From contig JAGGSD010000181.1 of NCBI GenBank assembly GCA_021159265.1, positions 1 to 9,916 of the forward strand: 9,916 nt of DNA, given 5' to 3'. The notes under the pieces were generated by a model. That model was not told the DNA's origin. It ran no database searches and saw only the letters and a list, made by a program, of their open reading frames with translations. Position 1 is the first letter of the stretch. Every line of letters begins with the position of its first letter. This document shows, piece after piece, positions 1-7,002 of the stretch. This DNA comes from Syntrophobacterales bacterium. Its GTDB lineage: Bacteria; Desulfobacterota; Syntrophia; Syntrophales; UBA6807. The translations under genes and the position numbers were made by a program.

Positions 1-2
1 TT

Positions 3-56
3 GTAAAAGTTACTTTCCATTATAATGCCGCTAAACGGCATAATGGAGCTTTTTAC
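3..56 (+). terminator. Terminator-like imperfect hairpin upstream of the MBL gene
   Basis: The core stem is ATGCCG (25-30) with CGGCAT (36-41) around a 5-base loop. It is extended by CCATT (17-21) with AATGG (42-46) after a 3-base bulge. The outer flanks also match: GTAAAAG (3-9) with CTTTTTAC (49-56). The right arm runs into a T-run at 50-54, so the structure fits an intrinsic terminator for a gene that ends left of the window. The T-run is part of the palindrome itself, so it could equally be one copy of a dispersed intergenic repeat. A second small inverted repeat, CATCA/TGATG, follows at 62-75. I see no convincing promoter for the next gene between here and 143. Confidence 0.6.
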
Positions 57-143
57 GAATACATCATTTTTGATGGTATGACAAATCCCGGTTAAACAAA
101 CCACAAAATCAGTAACTTGATTTCTTGTCAGGTGGAGAATAAT

Positions 144-770
144 ATGTTTTTAAAACAGATCCAGGTTGGTAATATGGCTGTATTCGCCTACATTGTTGGC
201 GATACGGAAAGTGGTGAAGGCCTGGTTGTAGATCCTGCAGCCAATACCGATGAGATTATCTCTGTGGCTACCAAAAGCAATATAAAGATAAAATATATTG
301 TTAACACGCACGGACATGTCGATCATATCGGAGGAAATGCCGATATGAAAGAAAAAACAGGGGCGGAAATTATCATCCACGAGGATGATGCCCAAATGAT
401 CGTCTCTGTTCCGCCCATGATGCTCCGGATGTTTCAGGCCAAAGCATCACCACCAGCGGATATAACTGTGAAGGATGGCGATACAATTACTGTGGGAAAT
501 GTCGAACTGAAAGTGCTTCACACTCCGGGTCATTCACCCGGAGGAATATCTCTCTACATGCCTGGATATGTCATTACCGGAGACACACTCTTTGTTGGAA
601 GCGTGGGGCGGACGGATCTTCCCGGAGCATCATGGGATGTTATGTACAGTTCGATTAAGGAAAGATTGTTGACATTGCCTGATGATACTATCGTTTTACC
701 AGGGCACAATTATGGTGGAACGCCAACTTCCACAATAGGAAATGAAAAAAGAAATAACCCGTTTTTTTAA
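144..770 (+). CDS. Metallo-beta-lactamase-fold hydrolase, glyoxalase II-like (YcbL type)
   Basis: This is a 208-residue, single-domain cytoplasmic hydrolase of the MBL superfamily with no signal peptide. The metal-binding set is complete: H56, H58, D60 and H61 in the THGHVDH motif, H130 in TPGHSPGG, D147 in GDTLF, and H188 in LPGHNYGG. Spacing and length match the short glyoxalase II-like group (GloB/YcbL), which hydrolyses thioesters such as S-lactoylglutathione. It lacks the longer C-terminal helical domain of classical GloB, so the true substrate cannot be told from sequence. I chose the ATG at 144 because AGGTGGAG (130-137) lies 6 bases upstream; an in-frame TTG at 117 would add nine residues with no good ribosome site. 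purC follows after 13 bases, so the two are probably co-transcribed. Family certain, substrate unknown. Confidence 0.93.
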   Translation: MFLKQIQVGNMAVFAYIVGDTESGEGLVVDPAANTDEIISVATKSNIKIKYIVNTHGHVDHIGGNADMKEKTGAEIIIHEDDAQMIVSVPPMMLRMFQAKASPPADITVKDGDTITVGNVELKVLHTPGHSPGGISLYMPGYVITGDTLFVGSVGRTDLPGASWDVMYSSIKERLLTLPDDTIVLPGHNYGGTPTSTIGNEKRNNPFF

Positions 771-783
771 GGTGGTATGACAG

Positions 784-1668
784 ATGAATAATAAAGCTCT
801 GGTTAAAACCGATTTTAAAGGACTAAAGCTTGCCGGGAGAGGTAAGGTCAGAGATATTTATGAACTGGGAGATAATCTCCTCATTGTGGCTACTGACAGA
901 ATCTCCGCCTTTGATGTAATAATGCCGGACCCGATACCGGATAAGGGCAAAATATTAACCCACATGTCCATCTTCTGGTTCAACAGGATAAAGGATATTA
1001 TTGGAAATCACATTATCTCAACGGATGTAGATCAATTTCCCGATGATTGTCAGCCTTACAGGGATATAATGAGGGAAAGAACCATGCTGGTAAAAAAGGC
1101 GAAACCGCTGCCGGTAGAATGCATTGTGAGGGGGTACCTCAGCGGTTCAGGCTGGAAAGATTATTGCGTGGGAAAAACCATATCGGGCATACGACTTCCT
1201 GCAGGATTAAGAGAATCGGCCAAACTGACGGAACCAATATTTACTCCATCAACGAAAGCAGAACATGGCGAGCATGATGCGCCCATAAACAGAAAGGACA
1301 TGGAAAATCTTATAGGCTGTGATCTTACGGAAAGAATCGTTGAGAGCAGTATCAAGATATATGAGAGAGCATCAGAAGTCGCCGATAAGGCGGGAATCAT
1401 AATTGCCGACACAAAGATGGAATTTGGAATAATTGATGAAAAGCTCGTGCTCATTGATGAACTTCTTACACCTGATTCATCAAGGTTCTGGCCCAAAGAA
1501 GATTATGAAGAGGGAAGACCTCAAAGTAGCTTCGACAAACAATTCGTCAGGGATTATCTTCTTTCAATCAACTGGAATCAAAAACCGCCAGCCCCACAAT
1601 TACCTGCCCATATCATAAAAAGAACCAGGGAAAAGTACGAAGAAGCCCTGAATCGCATCACAGGATAA
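784..1668 (+). CDS. purC: Phosphoribosylaminoimidazole-succinocarboxamide synthase (SAICAR synthase)
   Basis: It catalyses ATP-dependent joining of CAIR and aspartate to give SAICAR in de novo purine synthesis in the cytoplasm. At 294 residues it belongs to the longer form of the enzyme, like yeast Ade1, rather than the roughly 240-residue E. coli form. Recognisable motifs in order are the nucleotide-binding GRGKVRDIY (18-26), ATDRISAFD (36-44), the signature LPVECIVRGYLSGSGW in the middle, then DTKMEFG and LIDELLTPDSSRFW towards the C-terminus. All look intact, and the ends match a full-length protein. AAGGTGG (769-775) overlaps the stop of the preceding MBL gene and serves this ATG with 8-base spacing, indicating co-transcription. 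No other pur gene is visible, and no clear terminator follows the stop. Confidence 0.97.
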   Translation: MNNKALVKTDFKGLKLAGRGKVRDIYELGDNLLIVATDRISAFDVIMPDPIPDKGKILTHMSIFWFNRIKDIIGNHIISTDVDQFPDDCQPYRDIMRERTMLVKKAKPLPVECIVRGYLSGSGWKDYCVGKTISGIRLPAGLRESAKLTEPIFTPSTKAEHGEHDAPINRKDMENLIGCDLTERIVESSIKIYERASEVADKAGIIIADTKMEFGIIDEKLVLIDELLTPDSSRFWPKEDYEEGRPQSSFDKQFVRDYLLSINWNQKPPAPQLPAHIIKRTREKYEEALNRITG

Positions 1669-1683
1669 AATCCCCATCAAGCC

Positions 1684-1712
1684 TTGACATGGAGTAGAGT
1701 TGTTATTAATTT
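1684..1712 (+). promoter_or_regulatory. Candidate promoter for dnaJ
   Basis: A perfect -35 box TTGACA (1684-1689) is followed after 17 bases by TAATTT (1707-1712), which matches the -10 consensus at only three of six positions. A second -10-like sequence, TAGATAAT (1794-1801), lies nearer to dnaJ but has only a weak -35 partner (TTGCCT at 1771, 19-base spacer). I see neither a CIRCE element nor a sigma32-type promoter here, although dnaJ genes often carry one. The call rests mainly on the -35 box and its position before a gene that needs its own promoter. Confidence 0.35.
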
Positions 1713-1720
1713 AAGCTGAG

Positions 1721-1781
1721 CGCAAAGAACAAAATCGACCTTTGAATCTTCATTCCTGACCTTTGGTCATTTGCCTTTGCG
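1721..1781. repeat. Nested short inverted and direct repeats in the purC-dnaJ spacer
   Basis: An outer inverted repeat CGCAAAG (1721-1727) / CTTTGCG (1775-1781) encloses a small perfect hairpin TGACC-TTT-GGTCA (1757-1769). The octamer GACCTTTG occurs twice in direct orientation, at 1737 and 1758, exactly 21 bases or two helical turns apart. A shorter CCTTTG copy lies at 1774. The arrangement could be an operator, a weak terminator for purC, or a relic of a dispersed repeat; the sequence alone does not decide. No ORF of note crosses this spacer. Confidence 0.4.
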
Positions 1782-1845
1782 ACTTTGCCGCGTTAGATAA
1801 TCACATCACTAAATACCTTAAGAGAGTTACAATCCATATAACACT

Positions 1846-2904
1846 ATGCAGAATGATTATTACGAAATTCTTGGCGTTGACAGAAATGCATCGGCAGAAG
1901 AAATAAAAAGAAACTATAGAAAGCTCGCCATGAAATATCACCCGGATAGAAATCCGGGTGATAAAAGTGCGGAAGAAAAATTCAAAGAAGCGGCAGAAGC
2001 CTATGAAGTCTTGAGTGACCCGGAAAAGAGGGACATTTATAACAGATACGGTCATGAGGGCTTAAGGGGAACAGGTTTTCAGGGGTTTTCCGGTTTTGAA
2101 GATGTCTTCTCGAGCTTTGGTGATATATTTGAAGACATTTTTGGATTCAGTTCAGGGAGAACACGGGCAAGAAGTGCGGCGCGCCCGGGGGCAGATCTTC
2201 GATATGATTTACAAATTTCATTTATGGACGCGGCCTTCGGCACATCTACCGAAATAGAATTAGAAAAATATGAAAACTGCGTGGAATGCGGCGGCACAGG
2301 AGCCACAACGGGAACGGAACCCGAAATATGCCCAACGTGTCAGGGAAGAGGACAGGTTATCCAAAAAAGCGGATTCTTCAGCATAAGTACGACATGCCCC
2401 CAATGTAGAGGGGCAGGAAGGATTATAAGAAATCCATGCAGGAACTGCCATGGAACCGGTAAGGCAAAAATAAGAAAAACAGTCCAGATAAAAATACCCC
2501 CGGGAGTGGAAACAGGTTCACGGCTGAGGCTTCGGGGTGAAGGTGAAGAGGGTGAATTCGGAGGACAGAGAGGGGACTTATATGTCTTTCTTCACGTGGA
2601 GCCACATAAATTCTTTGAACGAAATGAAGACGACATATTGTGTAAAGTTCCCATTTCCATTACGCAGGCAGCGCTTGGCACAACAATCAAGGTGCCAACC
2701 TTAAATGGAGAGGAAAAAATCAGAATACCAAAGGGAACCCAACACGGAAAGACATTCAGACTGAAGGGAAAAGGAATTCCCCATCTGAGAGGTTTTGGCA
2801 GAGGGGATCAAATCGTCCAGACTCTGGTTGAAATACCGACAGACCTAAGCAGGAAGGAAGAAAAAATACTAAAAGAATTAGCCAGTTTGCGCGGGGAATT
2901 ATAG
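1846..2904 (+). CDS. dnaJ: Chaperone DnaJ (class I J-domain protein)
   Basis: This co-chaperone stimulates the DnaK ATPase and delivers unfolded clients in the cytoplasm. The protein has 352 residues. The J domain spans about 4-70 with the HPD motif at 32-34. A short Gly/Phe-rich linker covers about 72-104. The zinc domain has all four CxxCxGxG repeats (C145/C148, C162/C165, C184/C187, C198/C201). The C-terminal substrate-binding and dimerisation domains follow to about 340. It is some 25 residues shorter than E. coli DnaJ, mainly from a compact G/F linker. The ATG at 1846 gives the canonical N-terminus (NDYYEILGV), but no good Shine-Dalgarno lies at normal distance; AGAGAG at 1821 is about 20 bases away, so translation may be weak. 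No dnaK or grpE is adjacent, so this may be a second, stand-alone copy in the genome. Confidence 0.96.
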   Translation: MQNDYYEILGVDRNASAEEIKRNYRKLAMKYHPDRNPGDKSAEEKFKEAAEAYEVLSDPEKRDIYNRYGHEGLRGTGFQGFSGFEDVFSSFGDIFEDIFGFSSGRTRARSAARPGADLRYDLQISFMDAAFGTSTEIELEKYENCVECGGTGATTGTEPEICPTCQGRGQVIQKSGFFSISTTCPQCRGAGRIIRNPCRNCHGTGKAKIRKTVQIKIPPGVETGSRLRLRGEGEEGEFGGQRGDLYVFLHVEPHKFFERNEDDILCKVPISITQAALGTTIKVPTLNGEEKIRIPKGTQHGKTFRLKGKGIPHLRGFGRGDQIVQTLVEIPTDLSRKEEKILKELASLRGEL

Positions 2905-2933
2905 CCGGACATTTTACGCCTTCGCATCTCATA

Positions 2934-2970
2934 ATGGTTAAATATCTACAACCATGTTTCTATTATTTCT
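2934..2970 (+). terminator. Possible weak terminator after dnaJ
   Basis: ATGGTT (2934-2939) pairs with AACCAT (2950-2955) around a 10-base loop. The T-rich but interrupted stretch GTTTCTATTATTTCTT follows. It lies between the stops of the converging dnaJ and M23 genes. The stem is short and AT-rich, so termination would be inefficient. Read on the minus strand it has no T-run and would not serve the M23 gene. Confidence 0.35.
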
Positions 2971-2973
2971 TCG

Positions 2974-3861
2974 CTAATCAAATGAAAGTTGAAGGAGCGA
3001 AAGAGGGTTAACAAATTTACCAGCCAATTTAACTCCCCAGTGAAGGTGAGGACCTGTAACCCTGCCTGTTGATCCCACAAGTCCCATTACATCCCCCTTG
3101 TGAACCGATTCCCCTTCTTTTACGAAAGTCTTGGATAAGTGACAATAAATCGTAAACAGACTCGCGCCATGATCAATAATGACAGTATTGCCGGCAAAAT
3201 ATAGATTTCGAGTTAAGACCACCTTCCCCGAATTTGCGGCTTTGATCTTGCTACCCCGGCAGGAACGAATATCTACTCCCCTGTGACGGGAATGAAACTC
3301 ATTATTAAATACCCTTTTCTCACCAAAATTCTTTCTGATCTTTCCATTCGAGGGTACGATAAAGTTACCGTTACATAACCAGCCGGGAGTATATGCCCCA
3401 TAGACCTCATTGACCAGTTCGACTTCTTCAATTATCCTCTCCTGCGCTTCAGGAGAAGGAACAATGAACTTCCTGTCCACGGTAATCTTCCTAACCGGGA
3501 AAATTCCTTTTGTGACAGGAAGCTTGAATGAATAGTTTTTTTGGCTTCCATCCGGAAAATCAATACAGGTATTCAGATCATAAACACCAGGCTTCATGTC
3601 AAGCCCTAAACCTATGAGGAGAAAAAGTGCAGAATGCTCCCTGTCGGGAACAAATGAATATTCTTTTCCCTCAAAGTAAGCCTTCGCCGACGAACACTTT
3701 GGAGATTGTAAGGAAATCTTTATAACTTCTCCTGGCGAGATATCCCTGTACTCCGAATAAATTACAATTTTACCCTTATCAGTTGTATCACTTAGTTGGA
3801 AGGCATTAAGATTAAATGGCAATACAAAGAATACAACTATGGCAATCAAAAACTTTTGCAT
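2974..3861 (-). CDS. Secreted M23 (LytM-type) peptidase
   Basis: This 295-residue exported protein starts with a signal peptide: K3, a hydrophobic core at about 4-16, and likely cleavage after LNA at residue 20. There is no lipobox, so the mature protein should be soluble in the periplasm or secreted. Residues about 30-145 form a beta-rich N-terminal region like the Ig-like modules found ahead of many M23 domains. The peptidase domain covers about 175-290 with a complete zinc site: H193 and D197 in HRGVD, and H274 in HLHW, with H241 and H272 as the usual catalytic histidines. An active peptidoglycan endopeptidase is therefore predicted, unlike degenerate EnvC/NlpD-type activators. The start codon has only a modest upstream GGGGTC as ribosome site. 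The gene stands alone on its strand, convergent with dnaJ and divergent from the Lon gene. The exact cross-link cut is unknown. Confidence 0.92.
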   Translation of the reverse strand: MQKFLIAIVVFFVLPFNLNAFQLSDTTDKGKIVIYSEYRDISPGEVIKISLQSPKCSSAKAYFEGKEYSFVPDREHSALFLLIGLGLDMKPGVYDLNTCIDFPDGSQKNYSFKLPVTKGIFPVRKITVDRKFIVPSPEAQERIIEEVELVNEVYGAYTPGWLCNGNFIVPSNGKIRKNFGEKRVFNNEFHSRHRGVDIRSCRGSKIKAANSGKVVLTRNLYFAGNTVIIDHGASLFTIYCHLSKTFVKEGESVHKGDVMGLVGSTGRVTGPHLHWGVKLAGKFVNPLSLLQLSFD

Positions 3862-3904
3862 ATTGACCCCAGCCTTTGATACAATTCATCTATTGCATTT
3901 GCGA

Positions 3905-3931
3905 TTTATCAGAACCAGCATCCACACTCAA
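3905..3931 (-). promoter_or_regulatory. Weak candidate promoter for the M23 peptidase gene
   Basis: On the minus strand TTGAGT (3931-3926) is followed by GATAAA (3910-3905) with a 15-base spacer, which is shorter than ideal. It lies about 45 bases before the start codon in the divergent spacer, where a promoter must be. No better pair was found. Confidence 0.25.
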
Positions 3932-3940
3932 GAAAAAACA

Positions 3941-3969
3941 TGGACAATTTAAAAAACATAAATTATATT
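3941..3969 (+). promoter_or_regulatory. Sigma70-type promoter for the Lon-lipoprotein unit
   Basis: TGGACA (3941-3946) and TATATT (3964-3969) each match the sigma70 consensus at five of six positions and are separated by the optimal 17 bases. Transcription would start near 3976, leaving a leader of about 50 bases. AAGGGG (4016-4021) follows as a well-placed ribosome site 6 bases before the ATG at 4028. No heat-shock (sigma32) pattern is apparent. Confidence 0.65.
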
Positions 3970-4027
3970 AATGTTGTATCATCTCGAAAAAGAATTGATA
4001 GGATTATAAGGATTCAAGGGGTCAGCA

Positions 4028-6478
4028 ATGAAAAAGATAAGTCATTTAGAAGAACTCTCACCAGAAAATTTGAGAATCAGAATCGATCCTGATTCTCTTG
4101 GATTTGAAAATACTAAAGAGTGTGAATACTCAAAGGGAATTATTGGGCAGGAAAGGGCCGTAAAAGCGGTGCAAATGGGATTGGAAATAAAAAGTCCCGG
4201 TTATAACATTTATGCTGCAGGTCTTACGGGAACAGGGAAAACCTCTACGATAAAACGCCTTTTAGATCAACTTGATACCAAAACAAAGATCCCCGATGAT
4301 ATTTGCTATGTGAACAATTTCAGAAATCCGGACATGCCCAATGTGATCATGCTCCCATCCGGTGAGGGCACAAACTTTCAAAAAGATATGGATGAAATGA
4401 TCTCACATCTTGAAAAGAAGATACCCCACATATTTGATAGTGAAGAATTCAAGAAGACTTCCGAGCAGATTGTCAGCAGCCACATTGCAAAACAGAAGGA
4501 AATGGTAAAAGAATTTACTGAAAAGATACAGAAGGAAAACTTTCAACTTGTCCAATATCAGGTAGGCCCCTATTCGAGACAGGATATTGTCCCTGTTTAT
4601 GAAGGAAAACCCGCTCCCCTCGATCATCTTGAAGCTCTGGCAGAACAGGACAAATTCAGTCAAGAAAACCTTAAAAAAATCAAAACAAAACTGAGCGAAC
4701 TCAGGATTGAGTTCGATGGAATTATGAGAGAAACAAGGCGAATAGAAAAGGAAATTCGCAGTGAAATAAATTCTCTTGAATATCAAACGGGTCTTCCAGT
4801 AATAAGCGGGCTGATCTCAGATATAAAGTTGAAATACGGGAGATACAGCGAAAAGGTAAATCATTATCTGGATAGTGTACAGGAAAACATCCTGTCAAAC
4901 TTAAAAAAATTTAAAGAGCGAGACCAAGAGCAGCAAGAACATATACCTGTCCTTCCTTATCCATCAATGCATTCAACAAAGTTCATTGAATATAAAGTTA
5001 ATGTTGTTGTTGATAATTCTCAGACCGAAAAAGTTCCGGTAATTATCGAAACGGCGCCAACATACAAAAATCTGTTCGGCACCATCGAGAGGGAAATTGA
5101 CAGATCAGGTTTCTGGAAAACAGATTTTACCCGCATAAAGGCGGGATCTCTCCTCAGGGCAAATGGAGGATACATTGTTTTCAATGCACTTGAAGCCATC
5201 GTTGAACCAGGTGTGTGGTCATTTCTTAAGAGAACCTTAAAAAACAGATCATTAAACATGCAACCTTATGATCCCTTTAGCCTGGCCTCCACCGCCATTA
5301 AACCGGAACCTATACCTATCGATGTAAAGGTTATCATGACAGGAGATAACTATCTCTACCATCTCCTCTACAATCTGGAAGATGACTTCAAAAAAATATT
5401 CAAGACAAAGGCCCAGTTTGATACAGAAATGTCTAATAAGGAAGAGCATATAAAGGACTATATATATTTTACAAAGAGGATCATAGAAGATGAAAAATTG
5501 CTGCAGTTTCACAAGAGCGCTGTGGCGGCAATTATAGAATTTGGCATCAGGTTGGCGGAAAAGCAGAAGAAATTATCCACACGATTTAGCGATATTGCCG
5601 ATCTTATCCGTGAAGCAAGTTACTGGGCCCAAAAAGATGGCAGTGAAATAGTTGAAGGCAGGCATGTTGACAAGGCTTATGAAGAAAAGGTCGGACGGGT
5701 AAAACTCGTCGAGGATAAAATCCAGGAAATGATCGAAGATGGAACCATTATGATTGATACGGACGGCGCGGCAGTAGGGCAGGTAAATGGCCTGTCTATT
5801 TATGATATGGGCGATTATTCTTTTGCGAAGCCTTCACGAATAACGGCAGAAACATCTATGGGCAGAGCCGGCGTTATTAACATAGAAAGAGAAGCAAAGC
5901 TTTCGGGCAAGACCCATGATAAAGGGGTGTTGATTATGGAAGGTTATTTTAGAGGCAAATATGCACAGGATAAACCTCTGACGATGAGTTCAAGTATATG
6001 TTTCGAACAATCCTATGGAGGTGTAGATGGTGATAGCGCGTCATCGACGGAAGTTTACGCGATTCTGTCAAGTCTTTCAGGATTACCACTCAGACAGGAT
6101 ATAGGTGTTACGGGTTCTGTAAATCAGAAAGGTGAGATCCAACCGATAGGCGGCGCTAATCAGAAAATTGAAGGTTTTTACGATGTATGTAAAGTCAGAG
6201 GTCTTACAGGAACCCAGGGTGTAATGATACCTTCTTTGAATGTTCCTGACCTTATGCTGAGAAAGGATGTGGTACAATCTGTCTCAGATGGCAGGTTTCA
6301 TATATACCCGGTGAGTACAATAGACACAGGCATGGCGATACTGACAGGTGTTGAACCCGGGGGAAAAGATGAAAAGGGTAATTACCCCCCGGATACGATA
6401 AACTATCTCGTTGATGAAAAGCTAAAATCCATTGCAAAAGGTCTTAAGGAATTTGGAGGAGAAGGGAAAAAATTGTAA
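4028..6478 (+). CDS. Lon-like ATP-dependent protease (LonC/YcbZ type, peptidase S16)
   Basis: This 816-residue cytoplasmic AAA+ protease unfolds and degrades proteins with a Ser-Lys dyad. The N-terminal part is the AAA_32-type ATPase with Walker A GLTGTGKT (65-72). A long charged helical, coiled-coil-prone insertion spans about 120-290, as in the LonC/YcbZ branch and unlike classical LonA. A GGYIVFNALE segment around 380-389 sits where Walker B is expected. The Lon proteolytic domain follows from about 570, with catalytic S670 in GDSAS and K713 in GGANQK. The dyad is 43 residues apart, the same as in E. coli Lon. It lacks the LonA N-terminal substrate domain and the membrane segments of archaeal LonB. 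A good promoter and ribosome site precede it, and a small lipoprotein gene follows after 37 bases. Protease activity is strongly predicted; natural substrates are unknown. Confidence 0.94.
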   Translation: MKKISHLEELSPENLRIRIDPDSLGFENTKECEYSKGIIGQERAVKAVQMGLEIKSPGYNIYAAGLTGTGKTSTIKRLLDQLDTKTKIPDDICYVNNFRNPDMPNVIMLPSGEGTNFQKDMDEMISHLEKKIPHIFDSEEFKKTSEQIVSSHIAKQKEMVKEFTEKIQKENFQLVQYQVGPYSRQDIVPVYEGKPAPLDHLEALAEQDKFSQENLKKIKTKLSELRIEFDGIMRETRRIEKEIRSEINSLEYQTGLPVISGLISDIKLKYGRYSEKVNHYLDSVQENILSNLKKFKERDQEQQEHIPVLPYPSMHSTKFIEYKVNVVVDNSQTEKVPVIIETAPTYKNLFGTIEREIDRSGFWKTDFTRIKAGSLLRANGGYIVFNALEAIVEPGVWSFLKRTLKNRSLNMQPYDPFSLASTAIKPEPIPIDVKVIMTGDNYLYHLLYNLEDDFKKIFKTKAQFDTEMSNKEEHIKDYIYFTKRIIEDEKLLQFHKSAVAAIIEFGIRLAEKQKKLSTRFSDIADLIREASYWAQKDGSEIVEGRHVDKAYEEKVGRVKLVEDKIQEMIEDGTIMIDTDGAAVGQVNGLSIYDMGDYSFAKPSRITAETSMGRAGVINIEREAKLSGKTHDKGVLIMEGYFRGKYAQDKPLTMSSSICFEQSYGGVDGDSASSTEVYAILSSLSGLPLRQDIGVTGSVNQKGEIQPIGGANQKIEGFYDVCKVRGLTGTQGVMIPSLNVPDLMLRKDVVQSVSDGRFHIYPVSTIDTGMAILTGVEPGGKDEKGNYPPDTINYLVDEKLKSIAKGLKEFGGEGKKL

Positions 6479-6515
6479 CATGGCAACTATTATCAAACTG
6501 GAAGGGAGTAATAAA

Positions 6516-6917
6516 ATGCAGAAAATAAAAAGTTGGGTATTATTTCTGATTTTGGGCGCTTTTATCCTGTCGGGCTGTGCCCCTCTTGTTGTAGGTGGCG
6601 CCGCCGTTGGCGCTGGCACGGGAACATATTTTTACGTAAATGGTGAATTGAAGACAGACTATCATTTTTCATTCGACAGGGTATGGGATGCCTGTGAAAA
6701 GACCGTAGCGGATATGAATTCGACTGATGTTGCACCATATAAAGAGATAGGCAAGGGAACAATAGATGCGGTCATAGATGAAGAAAAGGTGCACTTCTCA
6801 ATCAAGTACAAGGCAAAGAATTTGACAACGGTAGCCATAAGAGTGGGCATCATAGGCAACGAGGCAGCATCCCGGCGTTTGCATGATAAGGTAACCGACC
6901 ATCTGTTGAAAAAATAA
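6516..6917 (+). CDS. DUF3568 family lipoprotein
   Basis: This small protein of 133 residues begins with a lipoprotein signal peptide: K3 and K5, a hydrophobic stretch at 7-18, and the lipobox LSGC with the lipidated cysteine at 21. The +2 residue is alanine, so by the E. coli rule it should be sorted to the outer membrane. A Gly/Ala/Val-rich segment (GGAAVGAGTGTYFY) follows, then an alpha/beta domain of about 90 residues resembling DUF3568, whose function is not known. I chose the ATG at 6516 because GGAAGGGAG (6500-6508) is well placed and the signal peptide begins there. An upstream in-frame ATG at 6432 would overlap the Lon gene and bury the signal sequence. It is probably co-transcribed with the Lon gene and ends at a strong terminator. 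Confidence 0.88.
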   Translation: MQKIKSWVLFLILGAFILSGCAPLVVGGAAVGAGTGTYFYVNGELKTDYHFSFDRVWDACEKTVADMNSTDVAPYKEIGKGTIDAVIDEEKVHFSIKYKAKNLTTVAIRVGIIGNEAASRRLHDKVTDHLLKK

Positions 6918-6926
6918 CTTGAAACT

Positions 6927-6980
6927 TACCCGGTCTAAGAAAAATTTTGTATCTTTATGCTTGAGGCCGGGTATTTTTTT
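6927..6980 (+). terminator. Strong intrinsic terminator of the Lon-lipoprotein unit
   Basis: TACCCGGTCTAAG (6927-6939) pairs with CTTGAGGCCGGGTA (6960-6973) over 13 pairs, with one bulged G and one T-G wobble. Seven T residues follow (6974-6980). The loop is 20 bases and AT-rich. Position just after the lipoprotein stop and before the next start makes the call secure. Confidence 0.88.
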
Positions 6981-7002
6981 ACTGACAGACCCTGAGTGAG
7001 CC

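Noticed and set aside
117..143. Nine-residue N-terminal extension of the MBL hydrolase from a TTG codon
   Set aside because: The ATG at 144 has a well-spaced AGGTGGAG site and gives the standard family N-terminus; the TTG has no ribosome site.
1161..1496. Antisense reading frame of 111 codons inside purC
   Set aside because: It overlaps a highly conserved enzyme gene and encodes a serine-rich sequence with no recognisable motif.
1669..1845. CIRCE or sigma32-type heat-shock control of dnaJ
   Set aside because: Neither the TTAGCACTC inverted repeat nor CTTGAA/CCCCAT-like boxes are present in the spacer.
4403..4786. Antisense reading frame of 127 codons inside the Lon gene
   Set aside because: It lies opposite the charged helical region of a clear gene, whose codon composition gives open antisense frames, and shows no domain or ribosome site.
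6432..6515. Upstream ATG start for the DUF3568 lipoprotein
   Set aside because: It would place 28 charged residues before the signal peptide and overlap the Lon gene, whereas the ATG at 6516 has a strong ribosome site.
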